Positions 8,567 to 17,064 of a stretch of DNA of 64,000 nt are shown one piece after another. The translations under genes and the position numbers were made by a program. Under the pieces are notes generated by a model. The model made no database searches. It was not told the origin of the DNA and worked only from the letters and a program-made list of their open reading frames with translations. Source of the stretch: Pinibacter soli (GTDB lineage: Bacteria; Bacteroidota; Bacteroidia; Chitinophagales; Chitinophagaceae); NCBI RefSeq assembly GCF_029961145.1, contig NZ_JASBRG010000001.1, positions 62,001-126,000 of the forward strand, given 5' to 3'. The stretch's first letter is position 1. Each line of letters starts with the position of its first letter.

Positions 8567-9806
8567 AAGCATCCATCTCCCCTGCAATCAGGTTCAATGA
8601 ACTCATTGTGATAACCGCGTCTGATAACATTCCTCCGCTTGTCAATTCAGAATAGGCCTGGTAATAAATAAAACAAGGTCTTCTGAAATGCAGGCGGTAC
8701 GGAGTTCTTCCACCATCGCTGATCAAATAGAATCCCAATTCTCCATTTCCACCTTCAACGCTGTGATAAACTTCACCTTTAGGGATTTCCGTTTCACCCA
8801 TCACTATTTTAAAGTGCCAGATGAGCGCTTCCATTTTGGTATAAACGTCTTCCTTTTTAGGAAGATAATATTCAGGAACATCGGCATGATACACTTCCGC
8901 ATCCTTGCCTTTGAACTGTTTTACTTTCGCATAAGCCTGTTCGATAATTCTGAGCGATTGCCACATCTCCTGGTTTCTCACAAGGAAACGATCGTAGCAG
9001 TCACCTGTTGAACCCACCGGTACTTCAAATTCAAAATCTTCGTAACTGCTGTATGGTGTGTGAACGCGAACGTCGTAGTCAACACCGGCTGCTCTTAAAT
9101 TAGGTCCTGTAAAACCGTAGTTCAGGGCTCTGTCAGCACCAATAGGCCCTGCGCCAATCAAACGCTCCATGAAGATCCTGTTGCGGTTGAAAAGGTTTTC
9201 AAACTCTTTCAGCACTGCGGGATACTCGGCCAGGAATTTTTCCAGTTTAGCAAATGCTATATCATTAAAGTTTCTTTCGAAACCGCCGATGCGGCCAATG
9301 TTTGTTGTAAGACGCGATCCGCAAACCTCTTCGTAAATTTCATAGATCAGCTCACGGTATTGCATCACGTAAAGGAAACCAGTAAATGCACCGGCGTCAA
9401 CACCCACGATTGAGTTACAGATCAGGTGATCAGAAATGCGGGCCAATTCCATGATGATGATGCGCAGGTACTCGACGCGCTTTGGAAGTGTAATGCCCAA
9501 CAGTTTCTCAACTGTCATGTGCCAGCCCATGTTGTTGATAGGCGAAGAACAATAGTTGAGCCTGTCCGTAAGTGGAGTGATCTGGTAAAGCGGACGTCTT
9601 TCTGCAATTTTCTCAAAAGCCCTGTGGATATATCCAACAGTTTGCTCTGAAGAAACAATGCGTTCGCCATCTACTTCCAAAATATTTTGGAACACACCGT
9701 GCGTAGCCGGGTGCGTAGGACCAAGATTAAGCGTTGTAGTCGTCTTTTCTATGGACCCATCCGGAAGTACAATGTGCGGATCTTTTATATGTTGCAATTC
9801 TGACAT
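8565..9806 (-). CDS. nuoD: NADH-quinone oxidoreductase subunit D
   Basis: This is the 49-kDa-type subunit of complex I, which forms the quinone site with NuoB and NuoH. It has 413 residues from the ATG at 9806 (MSELQHIKDPHIVLPDG). An in-frame start 20 codons upstream exists, but that extension (FQIFKFSNYLI) is merely a translation of the repeat arm and is rejected. Landmarks are LNLGPTHPATHGVFQ with the conserved His pair, the GYIHRAFEKIAE segment, and DRLNYCSSPINNMGW. Length matches the family (about 400). Confidence 0.97.
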   Translation of the reverse strand: MSELQHIKDPHIVLPDGSIEKTTTTLNLGPTHPATHGVFQNILEVDGERIVSSEQTVGYIHRAFEKIAERRPLYQITPLTDRLNYCSSPINNMGWHMTVEKLLGITLPKRVEYLRIIIMELARISDHLICNSIVGVDAGAFTGFLYVMQYRELIYEIYEEVCGSRLTTNIGRIGGFERNFNDIAFAKLEKFLAEYPAVLKEFENLFNRNRIFMERLIGAGPIGADRALNYGFTGPNLRAAGVDYDVRVHTPYSSYEDFEFEVPVGSTGDCYDRFLVRNQEMWQSLRIIEQAYAKVKQFKGKDAEVYHADVPEYYLPKKEDVYTKMEALIWHFKIVMGETEIPKGEVYHSVEGGNGELGFYLISDGGRTPYRLHFRRPCFIYYQAYSELTSGGMLSDAVITMSSLNLIAGEMDA

Positions 9807-9811
9807 AGAAT

Positions 9812-10006
9812 CAATTAGGTAATTTGAAAATTTGAAAATTTGAAAATTGGGAATACCGCATTTCAAACCTCCCCTACTTTATGTTACATTTTCTTTTTGA
9901 AAAATTGGATAATGGGACAATCATTTTCCCCGCCTGCCGTCTATTGATCGGTCTGAATGAATTTCGTCGGGCAGGAAATTGCCACATTTTCAAATTTTCA
10001 AATTAA
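9812..10006. repeat. TTTGAAAA-word inverted repeat (nuoC-nuoD gap)
   Basis: The left arm (9812-9847) has three TTTGAAAA units. The right arm (9982-10006) has two TTTTCAAA units and reaches the nuoC stop codon. The loop holds a second, unrelated inverted pair (cctgcc at about 9943 with ggcagg at about 9969). No gene is visible in the gap. Confidence 0.75.
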
Positions 10007-10533
10007 ATCACACTTCCCCCGCGTCCGAACATCTCATCATCCTTGTCAACTCTGGATTGATCTTCCAGCGGGTATTGTTTAAGCATCGGGTAGTAGTCCA
10101 TTTCCTCTACGTTCATTATACGTTTAAGATTTGGATGGCCCACGAAATTGATACCGTAGAAATCGAACGTTTCTCTTTCCAGCCAGTTGGCTGCTTCAAA
10201 CAATTTTGTTGCTGTATAGATGTCTGCCGTGTAAGCAGCACCAGCTTCATTTATTGGTGAAAATACTTTGAAACGGATACGTACATTATCAACGAGGTTG
10301 TGTAGCAGGTACACAATGGCGAGCTCTCTTCCTTTGTTGTCCGGATAATGTACAGCGCAGAGGTCTGTCAGAAAACGGAACTTCAAATGCTCATCATCGT
10401 ACAGGAATTGCAGCACTTTCAGGTTCATTTCCTTTGGTGCTTCAAAAGTCAACATTCCATACGGTGATTCAAAACCTGTAACAGCTTCTCCGAATTTCTC
10501 TATCAGCCTTTGTTTTATATAATCTTGATCCAT
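10003..10533 (-). CDS. nuoC: NADH-quinone oxidoreductase subunit C
   Basis: This is the 30-kDa-type peripheral subunit of complex I. It has 176 residues from the ATG at 10533 (MDQDYIKQRLIEKFGEAV). A longer in-frame start 23 codons upstream would only add repeat-derived residues (FQILKFSNFQIL). The C-terminal family signature is visible as ERETFDFYGINFVGHPNLKR, followed by YPLEDQ near the end. Unlike the enterobacterial form, it is a separate gene and not fused to nuoD. Confidence 0.96.
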   Translation of the reverse strand: MDQDYIKQRLIEKFGEAVTGFESPYGMLTFEAPKEMNLKVLQFLYDDEHLKFRFLTDLCAVHYPDNKGRELAIVYLLHNLVDNVRIRFKVFSPINEAGAAYTADIYTATKLFEAANWLERETFDFYGINFVGHPNLKRIMNVEEMDYYPMLKQYPLEDQSRVDKDDEMFGRGGSVI

Positions 10534-10537
10534 GAGA

Positions 10538-10738
10538 TAACTCAAAATTTGAAAATTTGAAAATTTGAGAATTTGAAAATGTGCTTGACATTCAAAGGCC
10601 AAATCTCTTATTCTGTTATTTCTCTATTCTTAAATTCTTAGCGTGTCTATCTTAAATGAGGCAGGATTCTTTCCGTAGCATTTTCAAATTTTCAAATTCT
10701 CAAATTGCCACATTCGCCCGTTGCCACATTTTTAAATT
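10538..10738. repeat. TTTGAAAA-word inverted repeat (nuoB-nuoC gap)
   Basis: The left arm (10538-10580) contains four TTTGAAAA/TTTGAGAA units. The right arm (10679-10738) contains TTTTCAAATTTTCAAATTC followed by two degenerate copies. The arms flank an AT-rich loop that includes a short attcttaaattcttag tract. It is the same word family as the gaps after nuoD, nuoE and nuoI. Confidence 0.75.
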
Positions 10739-11318
10739 ATTGAATACCATAACCATTCAGCAATGCCTTGTACTGGTCGCCGTTGCGGCGGCGTATGCTT
10801 TCCTTTCCTACCAGATCCTGCACTTTCATAAACCCATCCAGAATAGCTTCCGGTCTTGGAGGACAACCGGGAACATAAACGTCTACCGGAATGATCTGAT
10901 CGATACCCTGCAACACGCTGTAGGAGTCAAAAATACCGCCAGAACATGCGCAAGCGCCTACTGCCATTACCCATCTGGGCTCTGCCATTTGTAGGTAAAC
11001 CTGTTTTACAATTGGTCCCATTTTCTTCGCAATCGTTCCCATAACCATCAATAAATCACACTGGCGCGGAGAGAATCCAACTCTTTCAGCACCGAAGCGG
11101 GCAAGGTCATAATGAGAAGCCATGGTCGCCATGAATTCGATTCCGCAACAAGATGTAGCGAATGGTAATGGCCAAAGTGAATTTTTTCTTCCCAAACCTA
11201 CAACGTCACTCAATTTAGTAGTAAAGAAGCCTTCACCGGTAAAGCCGGCAGGGGCATCAACTATATTTATAGGCTTACCACCTTCATTTTTCACATTAAA
11301 CGAAACAGGACGAGACAT
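10737..11318 (-). CDS. nuoB: NADH-quinone oxidoreductase subunit B
   Basis: This subunit carries 4Fe-4S cluster N2, the last electron carrier before quinone in complex I. It has 193 residues from the ATG at 11318 (MSRPVSFNVKNEGGK); an upstream in-frame start is poorly supported. Cluster ligands are visible: adjacent Cys57-Cys58 (FATSCCGIEF), Cys123 (AVGACACSGGIF) and Cys152 (VYVPGCPPRPEAIL). It is preceded by nuoA after about 100 bases. Confidence 0.97.
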   Translation of the reverse strand: MSRPVSFNVKNEGGKPINIVDAPAGFTGEGFFTTKLSDVVGLGRKNSLWPLPFATSCCGIEFMATMASHYDLARFGAERVGFSPRQCDLLMVMGTIAKKMGPIVKQVYLQMAEPRWVMAVGACACSGGIFDSYSVLQGIDQIIPVDVYVPGCPPRPEAILDGFMKVQDLVGKESIRRRNGDQYKALLNGYGIQ

Positions 11319-11420
11319 AATATTTTTCTTTTTAAGGCACTGCTTGGTTAACAAACAGGCTCTCTTTTAGTTGTAATTTCAAAATCAGCTAATTAACACC
11401 AAACCGGTATTAATTATTGC

Positions 11421-11825
11421 TTAATCTTCCCAGGTAAGGGCTCCTTTTTTTATAATATAAATGAACCCAAGAATAAAGAAGGCCACAAACATCAATACAG
11501 CACCTAAACCGTGCCAGCCAAGTTCCTTGAAATTTACTGCATAGGGATAGAAGAAAATAACTTCCACATCAAACAACACGAAGAGAATAGCAACCAGAAA
11601 GTATTTAATAGCCATTGGCTGACGGGCGTTTCCCACACTTTCAATACCACTCTCAAATGTAGCGAGCTTATCACTAGTGTTACGTCTTGGCCCCAGGAAG
11701 TTGGCGATACCTAATGTACCCGCCACAAAAAGAGCAGCGAATATCAGTTGCAATGCAATAGGGATGTAGTTGGCAGAGGTATTGGCAACTACAGGAGTAC
11801 TTACTTGCAAAAGGAACAAGTTCAT
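11421..11825 (-). CDS. nuoA: NADH-quinone oxidoreductase subunit A
   Basis: This 134-residue, three-helix membrane subunit of complex I is the first gene of the operon. Landmarks are the acidic loop segment TFESGIESVGNARQP followed by MAIKYFLVAILFVLFDVEV and IFFYPYAV, as in other NuoA proteins. The start is the ATG at 11825. A candidate promoter lies about 25 bases upstream, giving a very short leader. Confidence 0.96.
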   Translation of the reverse strand: MNLFLLQVSTPVVANTSANYIPIALQLIFAALFVAGTLGIANFLGPRRNTSDKLATFESGIESVGNARQPMAIKYFLVAILFVLFDVEVIFFYPYAVNFKELGWHGLGAVLMFVAFFILGFIYIIKKGALTWED

Positions 11826-11847
11826 AATGAGAAGATTGCTTAAAGCG

Positions 11848-11880
11848 CAAAAATAGGTTAGCCAATGATATAAACCTCAA
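11848..11880 (-). promoter_or_regulatory. Candidate nuo operon promoter
   Basis: On the minus strand a -7 box TATTTTTG (11855-11848) matches the Bacteroidota consensus TAnnTTTG. A TTG (11880-11878) lies 22 bases upstream, within the loose spacing known for this phylum. The predicted start of transcription is near 11841, about 15 bases before the nuoA ATG. This is based on pattern only. Confidence 0.5.
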
Positions 11881-11996
11881 TAAAATGAAATTATCTACCT
11901 GATTATTATCACCGGCTAAGTCGAAAGCGTTTTTTACCCTATTTCAGATTAGAAAAACTTGGGAAAGCACTTAGTCAGCGAAGGTTTTTGAAAAAC

Positions 11997-12023
11997 AAAA
12001 AACTGCCCCGAAGGACAGTTTTT
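11997..12023 (-). terminator. Intrinsic terminator after the TPR gene
   Basis: Read on the minus strand, the RNA forms CUGUCC-UUCG-GGGCAG, a six-pair stem (one G-U pair) closed by a stable UUCG tetraloop. It is flanked by five A residues and a run of U. It lies about 27 bases past the TPR stop codon. The symmetric A and T tracts could also let it work weakly in the other direction. Confidence 0.8.
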
Positions 12024-12049
12024 CTATTTTATAGAAAGAAGATGATAAT

Positions 12050-13735
12050 CTACTTTGCGGTATGCCCGTCAGCACTCTTAGTTGAAGTACCGGAGTTGCC
12101 GGTTGCTCTGCGCGGAGCCGGTGCTGGTTGTTTAGCCGGCTTTTTCAATTTTTCGATGATTTGAGTAGCGTCGGTGTTAGTTGGATCAAGCGCTACCACT
12201 TGTTGCAAATAACCGATCGCTGCATCTTTATCTTTTTTGATATCGTTTGAATAAGAAGCCATGTAATAAAGAGACTGAATGATCAAGCTCTTCATTTTTA
12301 CTGAATCTGTCTTCTTTGCCACTTCGATAAATTTCAGATAATCAGGAACAGCCAATCCTTTTTCCATTGTAGTGTCTACAGCTGCATAAGAACGTGCGGA
12401 CCACAGATAACCATAGATTTCCTCAGGATACAATTCTTTATATTTTCCGAAAACAGCTATTGAAGAATCATATACTTTCGCCTGATAGTAAGCATATCCG
12501 TAGTTGTACAAGTCCGTTTTTGTAGACTTAGGATCAGTATAATAGATTTTACCCAACCATTTTGCTTCTTCTGCTCTGTTGCCCAATTTCTTAGACAGGG
12601 CAGCTGCACTGTTCATCAGCTCTATTTTTTCAGTTCTGGAAGTATCTGCATTTATGGCCTGCTCATAAGCCTGAAGTGCTTGTGTTTCGTTTCCAGGGAA
12701 TTTGCTCAACAACTCAGCCTTGAAAGCGTAGTCTTTCGGCACGAAATTTTCGGCTTTTTGTTTTGCGAAATATTGATCCAGATAGTTTTTAGCATTTGTT
12801 GAATCTTTTTTCGCATCATAAGCGTAAGCGATCAGTTTGTAATAACGTGGATCTGCTTTGTCGCCTTGAGAGTTGATATATCCTTTTGCAGTATTGATTG
12901 CATCATCATAATTGCCTGAAGCGAAAATGATACTTGTTTTTTCGTAATCATTGCTAGGATTAGGATCAGACACTGCCATAAATCTCTCATAAAATTCTTT
13001 TGCTTTGTTGATATCACGGTTGAACCAATAGTAGTACAACTCATAATATGCCGGAGCAAAACCTGGATCCATTTGCACTGATTGCTCCAATGCAGGAAGG
13101 AATATGTCTTTGTTTCCTTGTGTCATATACAGTTTCGCAATTCTGTATTCGGCACCTGCATATTTTGGATCTATGTTCAATGCTTTCTGATAAGATTGAA
13201 CCGCACTACCGCCGTCGCCTAATTTGCGGTAAGCATCCCCAATTACTGTCCAAACTTCAGGACTTTTGAAGTCTTTAGCCTGCGTAATTGGAGTCAGTTT
13301 TTCAATTACAAACTGGGCATCTCCTGTTTTGGAATCTACGATAGCATGGCCAATTGCAGCCATGATATTTACGTCTTTATTTTTAGTAAGGTTAAGTGCA
13401 GTTTCAAAACGCTGGCGAGCATCGTCTTTTTTACCTTCGTTCAATTCAATCTGCCCCATGCCCACTAGCATTGCCGGTGCATTGTTGCTGGTTGTCAGGC
13501 CTTTTTGATACAGGGCTTTTGCTCCTGCAGTATCTTTCAATTCAAGCAATGTTTGACCCAACCAATAGGTAGCAATCACATCGTTAGGGTTTGAAGCCAG
13601 TGCTTTTTCAAATTCGGCTTTAGCGCTGTTGAACCTTTCATAGTAATAGAACTTCTTGCCTTGTTCAACTTGCGCAAACAAAGAAGTAACGGACATAACC
13701 GCTGCCACTGCAATGCTTAAGGTAATTTTCTTCAT
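12050..13735 (-). CDS. Exported tetratricopeptide-repeat protein
   Basis: This 561-residue protein starts at the ATG at 13735, which is directly followed by a signal peptide (MKKITLSIAVAAVMSVTSLFAQ). An upstream in-frame start adds 32 residues that break the signal peptide and is rejected. The rest is a series of TPR-like helical pairs, for example ERFNSAKAEFEKALASNPND near residue 28 and later AVQSYQKALNIDPKYAGAEY. The extreme C-terminus is Pro/Ala/Thr-rich. It follows the PstS-like lipoprotein by 50 bases and probably shares its transcript. A role as a periplasmic scaffold alongside the TonB system is inference only. Confidence 0.88.
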   Translation of the reverse strand: MKKITLSIAVAAVMSVTSLFAQVEQGKKFYYYERFNSAKAEFEKALASNPNDVIATYWLGQTLLELKDTAGAKALYQKGLTTSNNAPAMLVGMGQIELNEGKKDDARQRFETALNLTKNKDVNIMAAIGHAIVDSKTGDAQFVIEKLTPITQAKDFKSPEVWTVIGDAYRKLGDGGSAVQSYQKALNIDPKYAGAEYRIAKLYMTQGNKDIFLPALEQSVQMDPGFAPAYYELYYYWFNRDINKAKEFYERFMAVSDPNPSNDYEKTSIIFASGNYDDAINTAKGYINSQGDKADPRYYKLIAYAYDAKKDSTNAKNYLDQYFAKQKAENFVPKDYAFKAELLSKFPGNETQALQAYEQAINADTSRTEKIELMNSAAALSKKLGNRAEEAKWLGKIYYTDPKSTKTDLYNYGYAYYQAKVYDSSIAVFGKYKELYPEEIYGYLWSARSYAAVDTTMEKGLAVPDYLKFIEVAKKTDSVKMKSLIIQSLYYMASYSNDIKKDKDAAIGYLQQVVALDPTNTDATQIIEKLKKPAKQPAPAPRRATGNSGTSTKSADGHTAK

Positions 13736-13785
13736 TGTTTTTTTTTCTGATTTACTAAATATAGTTTTTATTGTAAGTCTATTTT

Positions 13786-14721
13786 TTACATTCCCGCGTC
13801 GCGCACAATGAACTGCATCTTTGCAGGCCACAGGTACGCTCTTTGGAAAATCAATTGTCCTCTTTCGTACATCATAAAATTTGCAAACCCGCTTCCAAGA
13901 CCATCATAATTTTCCTTCAGCACATAGTACAAACCACGTACCATTGGATAGCGTCTCATCGCAATATTTGCTTGGTAAGGCTTTACATACGTTTCCTGCG
14001 GACATATACCGCAACGAACGGATGCTATTCTAACTTTTTTCAAAAAACTAACCTGAGTTGTGTCCTCCGGATTTCCAATCCAACTTACACCAATGAAACC
14101 AATAGCATCAGGATTATTAGATACGTAGTCTATCACGCCCTGGCTGGTTGTAGCTGCTGTAACATTTTTTCCGATGGGCTGCCCCTGCAAGATAGAGTCC
14201 ATTGCATAACGAACTGTACTTGTTGCAGAAAGCCCGTCCAAAACCGGTCTCAATTTGTAGCCGCTTGTGCCTTTTAAAATTGACCTTACGTCGGTCATGT
14301 CAAAGACTGAATCTTTTGCCTGGTTGTTTACGATCAATGCGACAGCGTCATAGGCAATTTTTCCCTGGAGTGGTGAGGCCTTTTCCTTATTTGTCAAAAG
14401 TTCTACTTCCTTATCCGTCAATCCCCTGGTAATAATAACCATCCTTACGCTATCATTATTCAGATCCTTCAAACATTCAGCTTCCGGCTTGTAATGAGCT
14501 ATTATTTTTGCGTCTTTATAGGAAGCCTCAAATACTTTGATTTGAGAATCAATTACCGGTTTAAAGCTTTCATCAACGCTTATATTAATTGTTCCCGAAA
14601 TGGTCGTATCTCCAAAAGGTTTTTGCGTACCGTTGTTGCAACCCGCAAGCACACTTACGAAAAAAACAACCACCCAGGTTGAAATAAATTTAATTCTTCC
14701 AGAGACAATATTTAATCTCAT
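13786..14721 (-). CDS. PstS-like substrate-binding lipoprotein
   Basis: This 311-residue protein resembles the phosphate-binding (PBP-like) domain family. The start is the ATG at 14721, which overlaps the stop of the preceding small gene (ATGA). The N-terminus has a membrane segment ending in a lipobox-like VSVLAGC, so it is probably a lipoprotein. Family-like parts include TISGTINISVDESFKPVIDS near the mature start, DAVALIVNNQAKDS and DAIGFIGVSWIG. No pstC, pstA or pstB genes are nearby. Together with the TonB gene upstream it may serve envelope energisation or sensing rather than phosphate import; that is inference. Confidence 0.85.
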   Translation of the reverse strand: MRLNIVSGRIKFISTWVVVFFVSVLAGCNNGTQKPFGDTTISGTINISVDESFKPVIDSQIKVFEASYKDAKIIAHYKPEAECLKDLNNDSVRMVIITRGLTDKEVELLTNKEKASPLQGKIAYDAVALIVNNQAKDSVFDMTDVRSILKGTSGYKLRPVLDGLSATSTVRYAMDSILQGQPIGKNVTAATTSQGVIDYVSNNPDAIGFIGVSWIGNPEDTTQVSFLKKVRIASVRCGICPQETYVKPYQANIAMRRYPMVRGLYYVLKENYDGLGSGFANFMMYERGQLIFQRAYLWPAKMQFIVRDAGM

Positions 14722-14951
14722 TTGAAATAGTTCTTTTGATAACCCCGATAAATGCGCCAACCTCCGTAAATGATACACATTGCTGCGAAAAAATATTTTA
14801 AAAAAGGTTCAATTGAAAAATAAAAACCGAGTTTTTCTGCAAATACTAAAAAAATTCCGAAACAAAAGATGATCACGCCTCTTCCATAGTCTCCAATGGC
14901 CCTCATCATGCTATAGTTTTTCTCTTTCCTCTCCCGAAAGTTATCTTCCAT
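14718..14951 (-). CDS. Small two-helix membrane protein
   Basis: This 77-residue protein has a charged N-terminus (MEDNFRERKEKNYSMMRAIG) and two predicted helices around VIIFCFGIFLVFAEKLG and YFFAAMCIIYGGWRIY. The stop codon overlaps the start of the PstS-like gene by four bases, indicating translational coupling. I do not recognise a named family. The coupling suggests that it works with the lipoprotein. Confidence 0.75.
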   Translation of the reverse strand: MEDNFRERKEKNYSMMRAIGDYGRGVIIFCFGIFLVFAEKLGFYFSIEPFLKYFFAAMCIIYGGWRIYRGYQKNYFK

Positions 14952-15327
14952 ATGACCCTATTTTAAATAGAATGGGGCAAGATAATAAAAACATGTCTTT
15001 TTCGAACGCTAATTCTTCAAACTCTTTTACATTTTTCAATTTTACGTTTCTTCTTTTAAATTTTACCATTTCTCATTGTGTCCCATTCTGTTAAGTGGAA
15101 TTTTCGTGGTTAAATTATATTAAAAAAATACGCAATCAAACGATCGCTACGCTAACTTCAGATGTGTTATATTATTGTAAAAAACCATATCAGCTTATGT
15201 TTCAAATCCAGAAACGGCTATGCGGCCAGCAAGGAAACAAACTGCCCCGGCTGACCGCAATAGTTGAAGGTTTAAATAGGGGTTAATGATCCATCATCCA
15301 AAGTTTACCGTTACATATTTTGTATTA
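14952..15327. other. Gene-free gap after the tonB-like gene
   Basis: This 376-base AT-rich stretch separates the TonB-like gene from the small membrane gene. An eight-base inverted pair is visible (agaatggg at 14969-14976 and cccattct at 15082-15089). I see no convincing gene, terminator or promoter; a 63-codon plus-strand frame inside it has no coding support. Confidence 0.5.
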
Positions 15328-16161
15328 CTATTCAGACTCGGTTTGAAACACCACTGGCAGACTCATGTACACATTTACAAGATTTCCGTTTTGAGAACCT
15401 GGTTTCCAGTGTGGCATTTTTTTCATTACTCTTAAAACTTCTTTGTCATATTCTTCTCCACCCGAGTTCACTATTTCAAATCCTGTTACTGCACCTGTTT
15501 TATCGACTATGAAACGAACCAGCACTTTTACGGTGCGCTCTTCCTCGTTTGTGATCTCATGCAGATTCTTTTTAAGGAAACGTATCATAGCACTTGTGCC
15601 ACCAGGAAATTCAGGCATGTTCTCTGCAAACTGGTGGATGCTGTTATCTTCTACAACGGGAGGCGTGGTTACGTTATCGTTTCCAGGGCCAGTACCAGAA
15701 CCATTACCTTGCGATGGAACGGTGCCATCGGAGGCTTTACCATCCTTTGTTTCGGTGCCTATCGCTTTGTTCTCCATTGCGTCAACAGGCGGCACAGAAG
15801 TTTCGTCATCCGTTATTACCGGAACTGTATTCCGTATTGTAGCAAGGTCTTGTTTCGGTGCTCCCGCATCCAGTTTGGGTTTTACTATTGGCACAACAGG
15901 CTCCTTTTTGTGCGGCGGTGGAGGGGTTGGGTTAGATGCGAGCGTTATGACAGGCCCTTGCGCATCAAAAATGACAGGTTTCTCTTTGCCTTTAAATGAT
16001 AAACAAACAACTACAATCGCCACCAGCGAAAACATTCCTCCGATAGCAGTCATCAGTCTTTTATTGTACTCTTTCCTTAATGTGTATGCGCCATATTGTT
16101 TGTTACGGTTTTCAAATAGTATGTCAAGCACATCACTGTGTAAAATTGAATTGGCATTCAT
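15328..16161 (-). CDS. TonB-type energy transducer
   Basis: This 277-residue protein links proton motive force to outer-membrane receptors. The start is the ATG at 16161. The order of parts is a cytoplasmic N-terminus (residues 1-38, with NKQYGAYTLRKEYNKRL typical of Bacteroidota TonB proteins), one membrane helix (about 39-56), a Pro-rich spacer with TPPPPHKKEPVVPIVKP, and a C-terminal TonB domain (about 185-277) with FPGGTSAMIRFLKKNL and the VKVLVRFIVDKTGAVTGFEI strand. ExbB and ExbD are not in the window. It is divergent from the phosphatase gene at 16443. Confidence 0.93.
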   Translation of the reverse strand: MNANSILHSDVLDILFENRNKQYGAYTLRKEYNKRLMTAIGGMFSLVAIVVVCLSFKGKEKPVIFDAQGPVITLASNPTPPPPHKKEPVVPIVKPKLDAGAPKQDLATIRNTVPVITDDETSVPPVDAMENKAIGTETKDGKASDGTVPSQGNGSGTGPGNDNVTTPPVVEDNSIHQFAENMPEFPGGTSAMIRFLKKNLHEITNEEERTVKVLVRFIVDKTGAVTGFEIVNSGGEEYDKEVLRVMKKMPHWKPGSQNGNLVNVYMSLPVVFQTESE

Positions 16162-16265
16162 AATAGTATGTTTTACTTGGGAAAATTCGTTTTGTACAAA
16201 CCAGCGCTGTGTTCTTAATAATGAGATGCGGGGATGGAATTATTCCATAAACATTTCTCAAAATC

Positions 16266-16375
16266 AATAACTGAATGGACTGAATAAACTGAATAAACTG
16301 AGTAGTCGAATGTCGAAGGGTTCTGCATTTATAAAACATTCAGTCTATTCAGTTTATTCAGTCCATTCAGTTATT
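16266..16375. repeat. ACTGAATAA-word inverted repeat between divergent genes
   Basis: The two 36-base arms (16266-16301 and 16340-16375) are complementary at 35 of 36 positions and are made of CTGAATAAA/CTGAATGGA words. The 38-base loop contains a small gtcgaatgtcgaag repeat. The element lies between the divergent TonB and phosphatase genes, where no terminator is needed. Confidence 0.85.
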
Positions 16376-16429
16376 TGATCATTTCTCGACCTGCGTTAAG
16401 CGTTAGGTGTTAAGCATTCCGCGTTTTCC

Positions 16430-16437
16430 TATCTTTG
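16430..16437 (+). promoter_or_regulatory. -7 promoter box of the phosphatase gene
   Basis: TATCTTTG matches the Bacteroidota -7 consensus TAnnTTTG exactly and ends five bases before the ATG at 16443. Transcription would begin at or very near the start codon, giving an almost leaderless message. No clear -33 TTTG is seen at the usual distance. Confidence 0.55.
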
Positions 16438-16442
16438 CGCCC

Positions 16443-16901
16443 ATGAACATTTTGATGGTATGCCTGGGCAATATTTGCCGGAGCCCATTAGCAGAGGGAA
16501 TTTTACAGGAGAAAGCAGCAAGTGCAGGATTGAATTGGTATGTTGATAGCGCCGGCACAAATGGCTATCATGTTGGAGAGGCGCCGCATCCATTGTCACA
16601 AAAAGTTGCATTGATAAATGGCATTGATATCAGTGCGCAACGGTCAAGGAGGTTTGTGGCAGAGGATTTTGATAAGTTCGACAAAATATATGCAATGGCA
16701 GAAGATGTGGTGAGTGATATACGTCGCATTGCAAAAAATAAATTTGATAAAAGCAAAGTAGAGCTTTTGTTAAATGAATTGTATCCGGGAAAAAATATGG
16801 ATGTGCCTGATCCGTGGTATGGTGCAGAACCAGGTTATCACGAAGTGTATTCGTTGATAGACAAAGCGTGTGATATGGTAGTGGAGAGGCATAAGGTGTA
16901 G
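16443..16901 (+). CDS. Low-molecular-weight protein tyrosine phosphatase
   Basis: This 152-residue cytoplasmic phosphatase starts at the ATG at 16443 (MNILMVCLGNICRSPLAEG). The catalytic CX5R loop is Cys7 to Arg13 (CLGNICR) followed by Ser14. The general acid Asp lies in the conserved DPWYG segment near residue 120 (VPDPWYGAEPGYHEVYSLI). Length is typical of the family. Such phosphatases often act on bacterial tyrosine kinases of exopolysaccharide systems; the Wzz-like protein at 29.7 kb is a possible, but distant, partner. Confidence 0.95.
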   Translation: MNILMVCLGNICRSPLAEGILQEKAASAGLNWYVDSAGTNGYHVGEAPHPLSQKVALINGIDISAQRSRRFVAEDFDKFDKIYAMAEDVVSDIRRIAKNKFDKSKVELLLNELYPGKNMDVPDPWYGAEPGYHEVYSLIDKACDMVVERHKV

Positions 16902-16908
16902 GACGTGA

Positions 16909-17011
16909 GATGTACGGAGTACGATGTAAGATATACGGAGTGCGATGTACGAAATTCATTGTTATGGCTCACCCGAAACACTATCGTACACCGTACCTCG
17001 TACATCGTACA
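16909..17011. repeat. GTACGATGTACG-word inverted repeat
   Basis: The left arm (16909-16952) is built of tandem GATGTACGGAGTAC words with degenerate copies. The right arm (16984-17011) is the complement (CGTACCTCGTACATCGTAC). It lies between two co-directional genes, the phosphatase and hisS. The words differ from all other copies in the window but the design is the same. Confidence 0.75.
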
Positions 17012-17064
17012 CAGCAATAGCAACAAGACTTTAATAATTAGAAAGAATATACAAATAAACGTCA

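Noticed and set aside
9807-9866. N-terminal extension of nuoD
   Set aside because: The 20 extra residues are the translation of TTTTCAAA repeat words and are absent from the conserved family start.
15095-15286. 63-codon plus-strand gene in the gap after the tonB-like gene
   Set aside because: There is no promoter box, no recognisable motif, and AT-rich context with chance open frames.
15443-16270. Long plus-strand open frame opposite the TonB-type gene
   Set aside because: It is antisense to a well-supported TonB gene, and its composition follows from the complementary codons (Pro/Ser/Thr runs mirror the TonB spacer). It has no signal or family match.
16266-16375. Word-repeat hairpin as a plain transcription terminator
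   Set aside because: It lies between two genes that diverge from it, so neither transcript would end there; its 38-base loop and lack of a U tract also argue against it.
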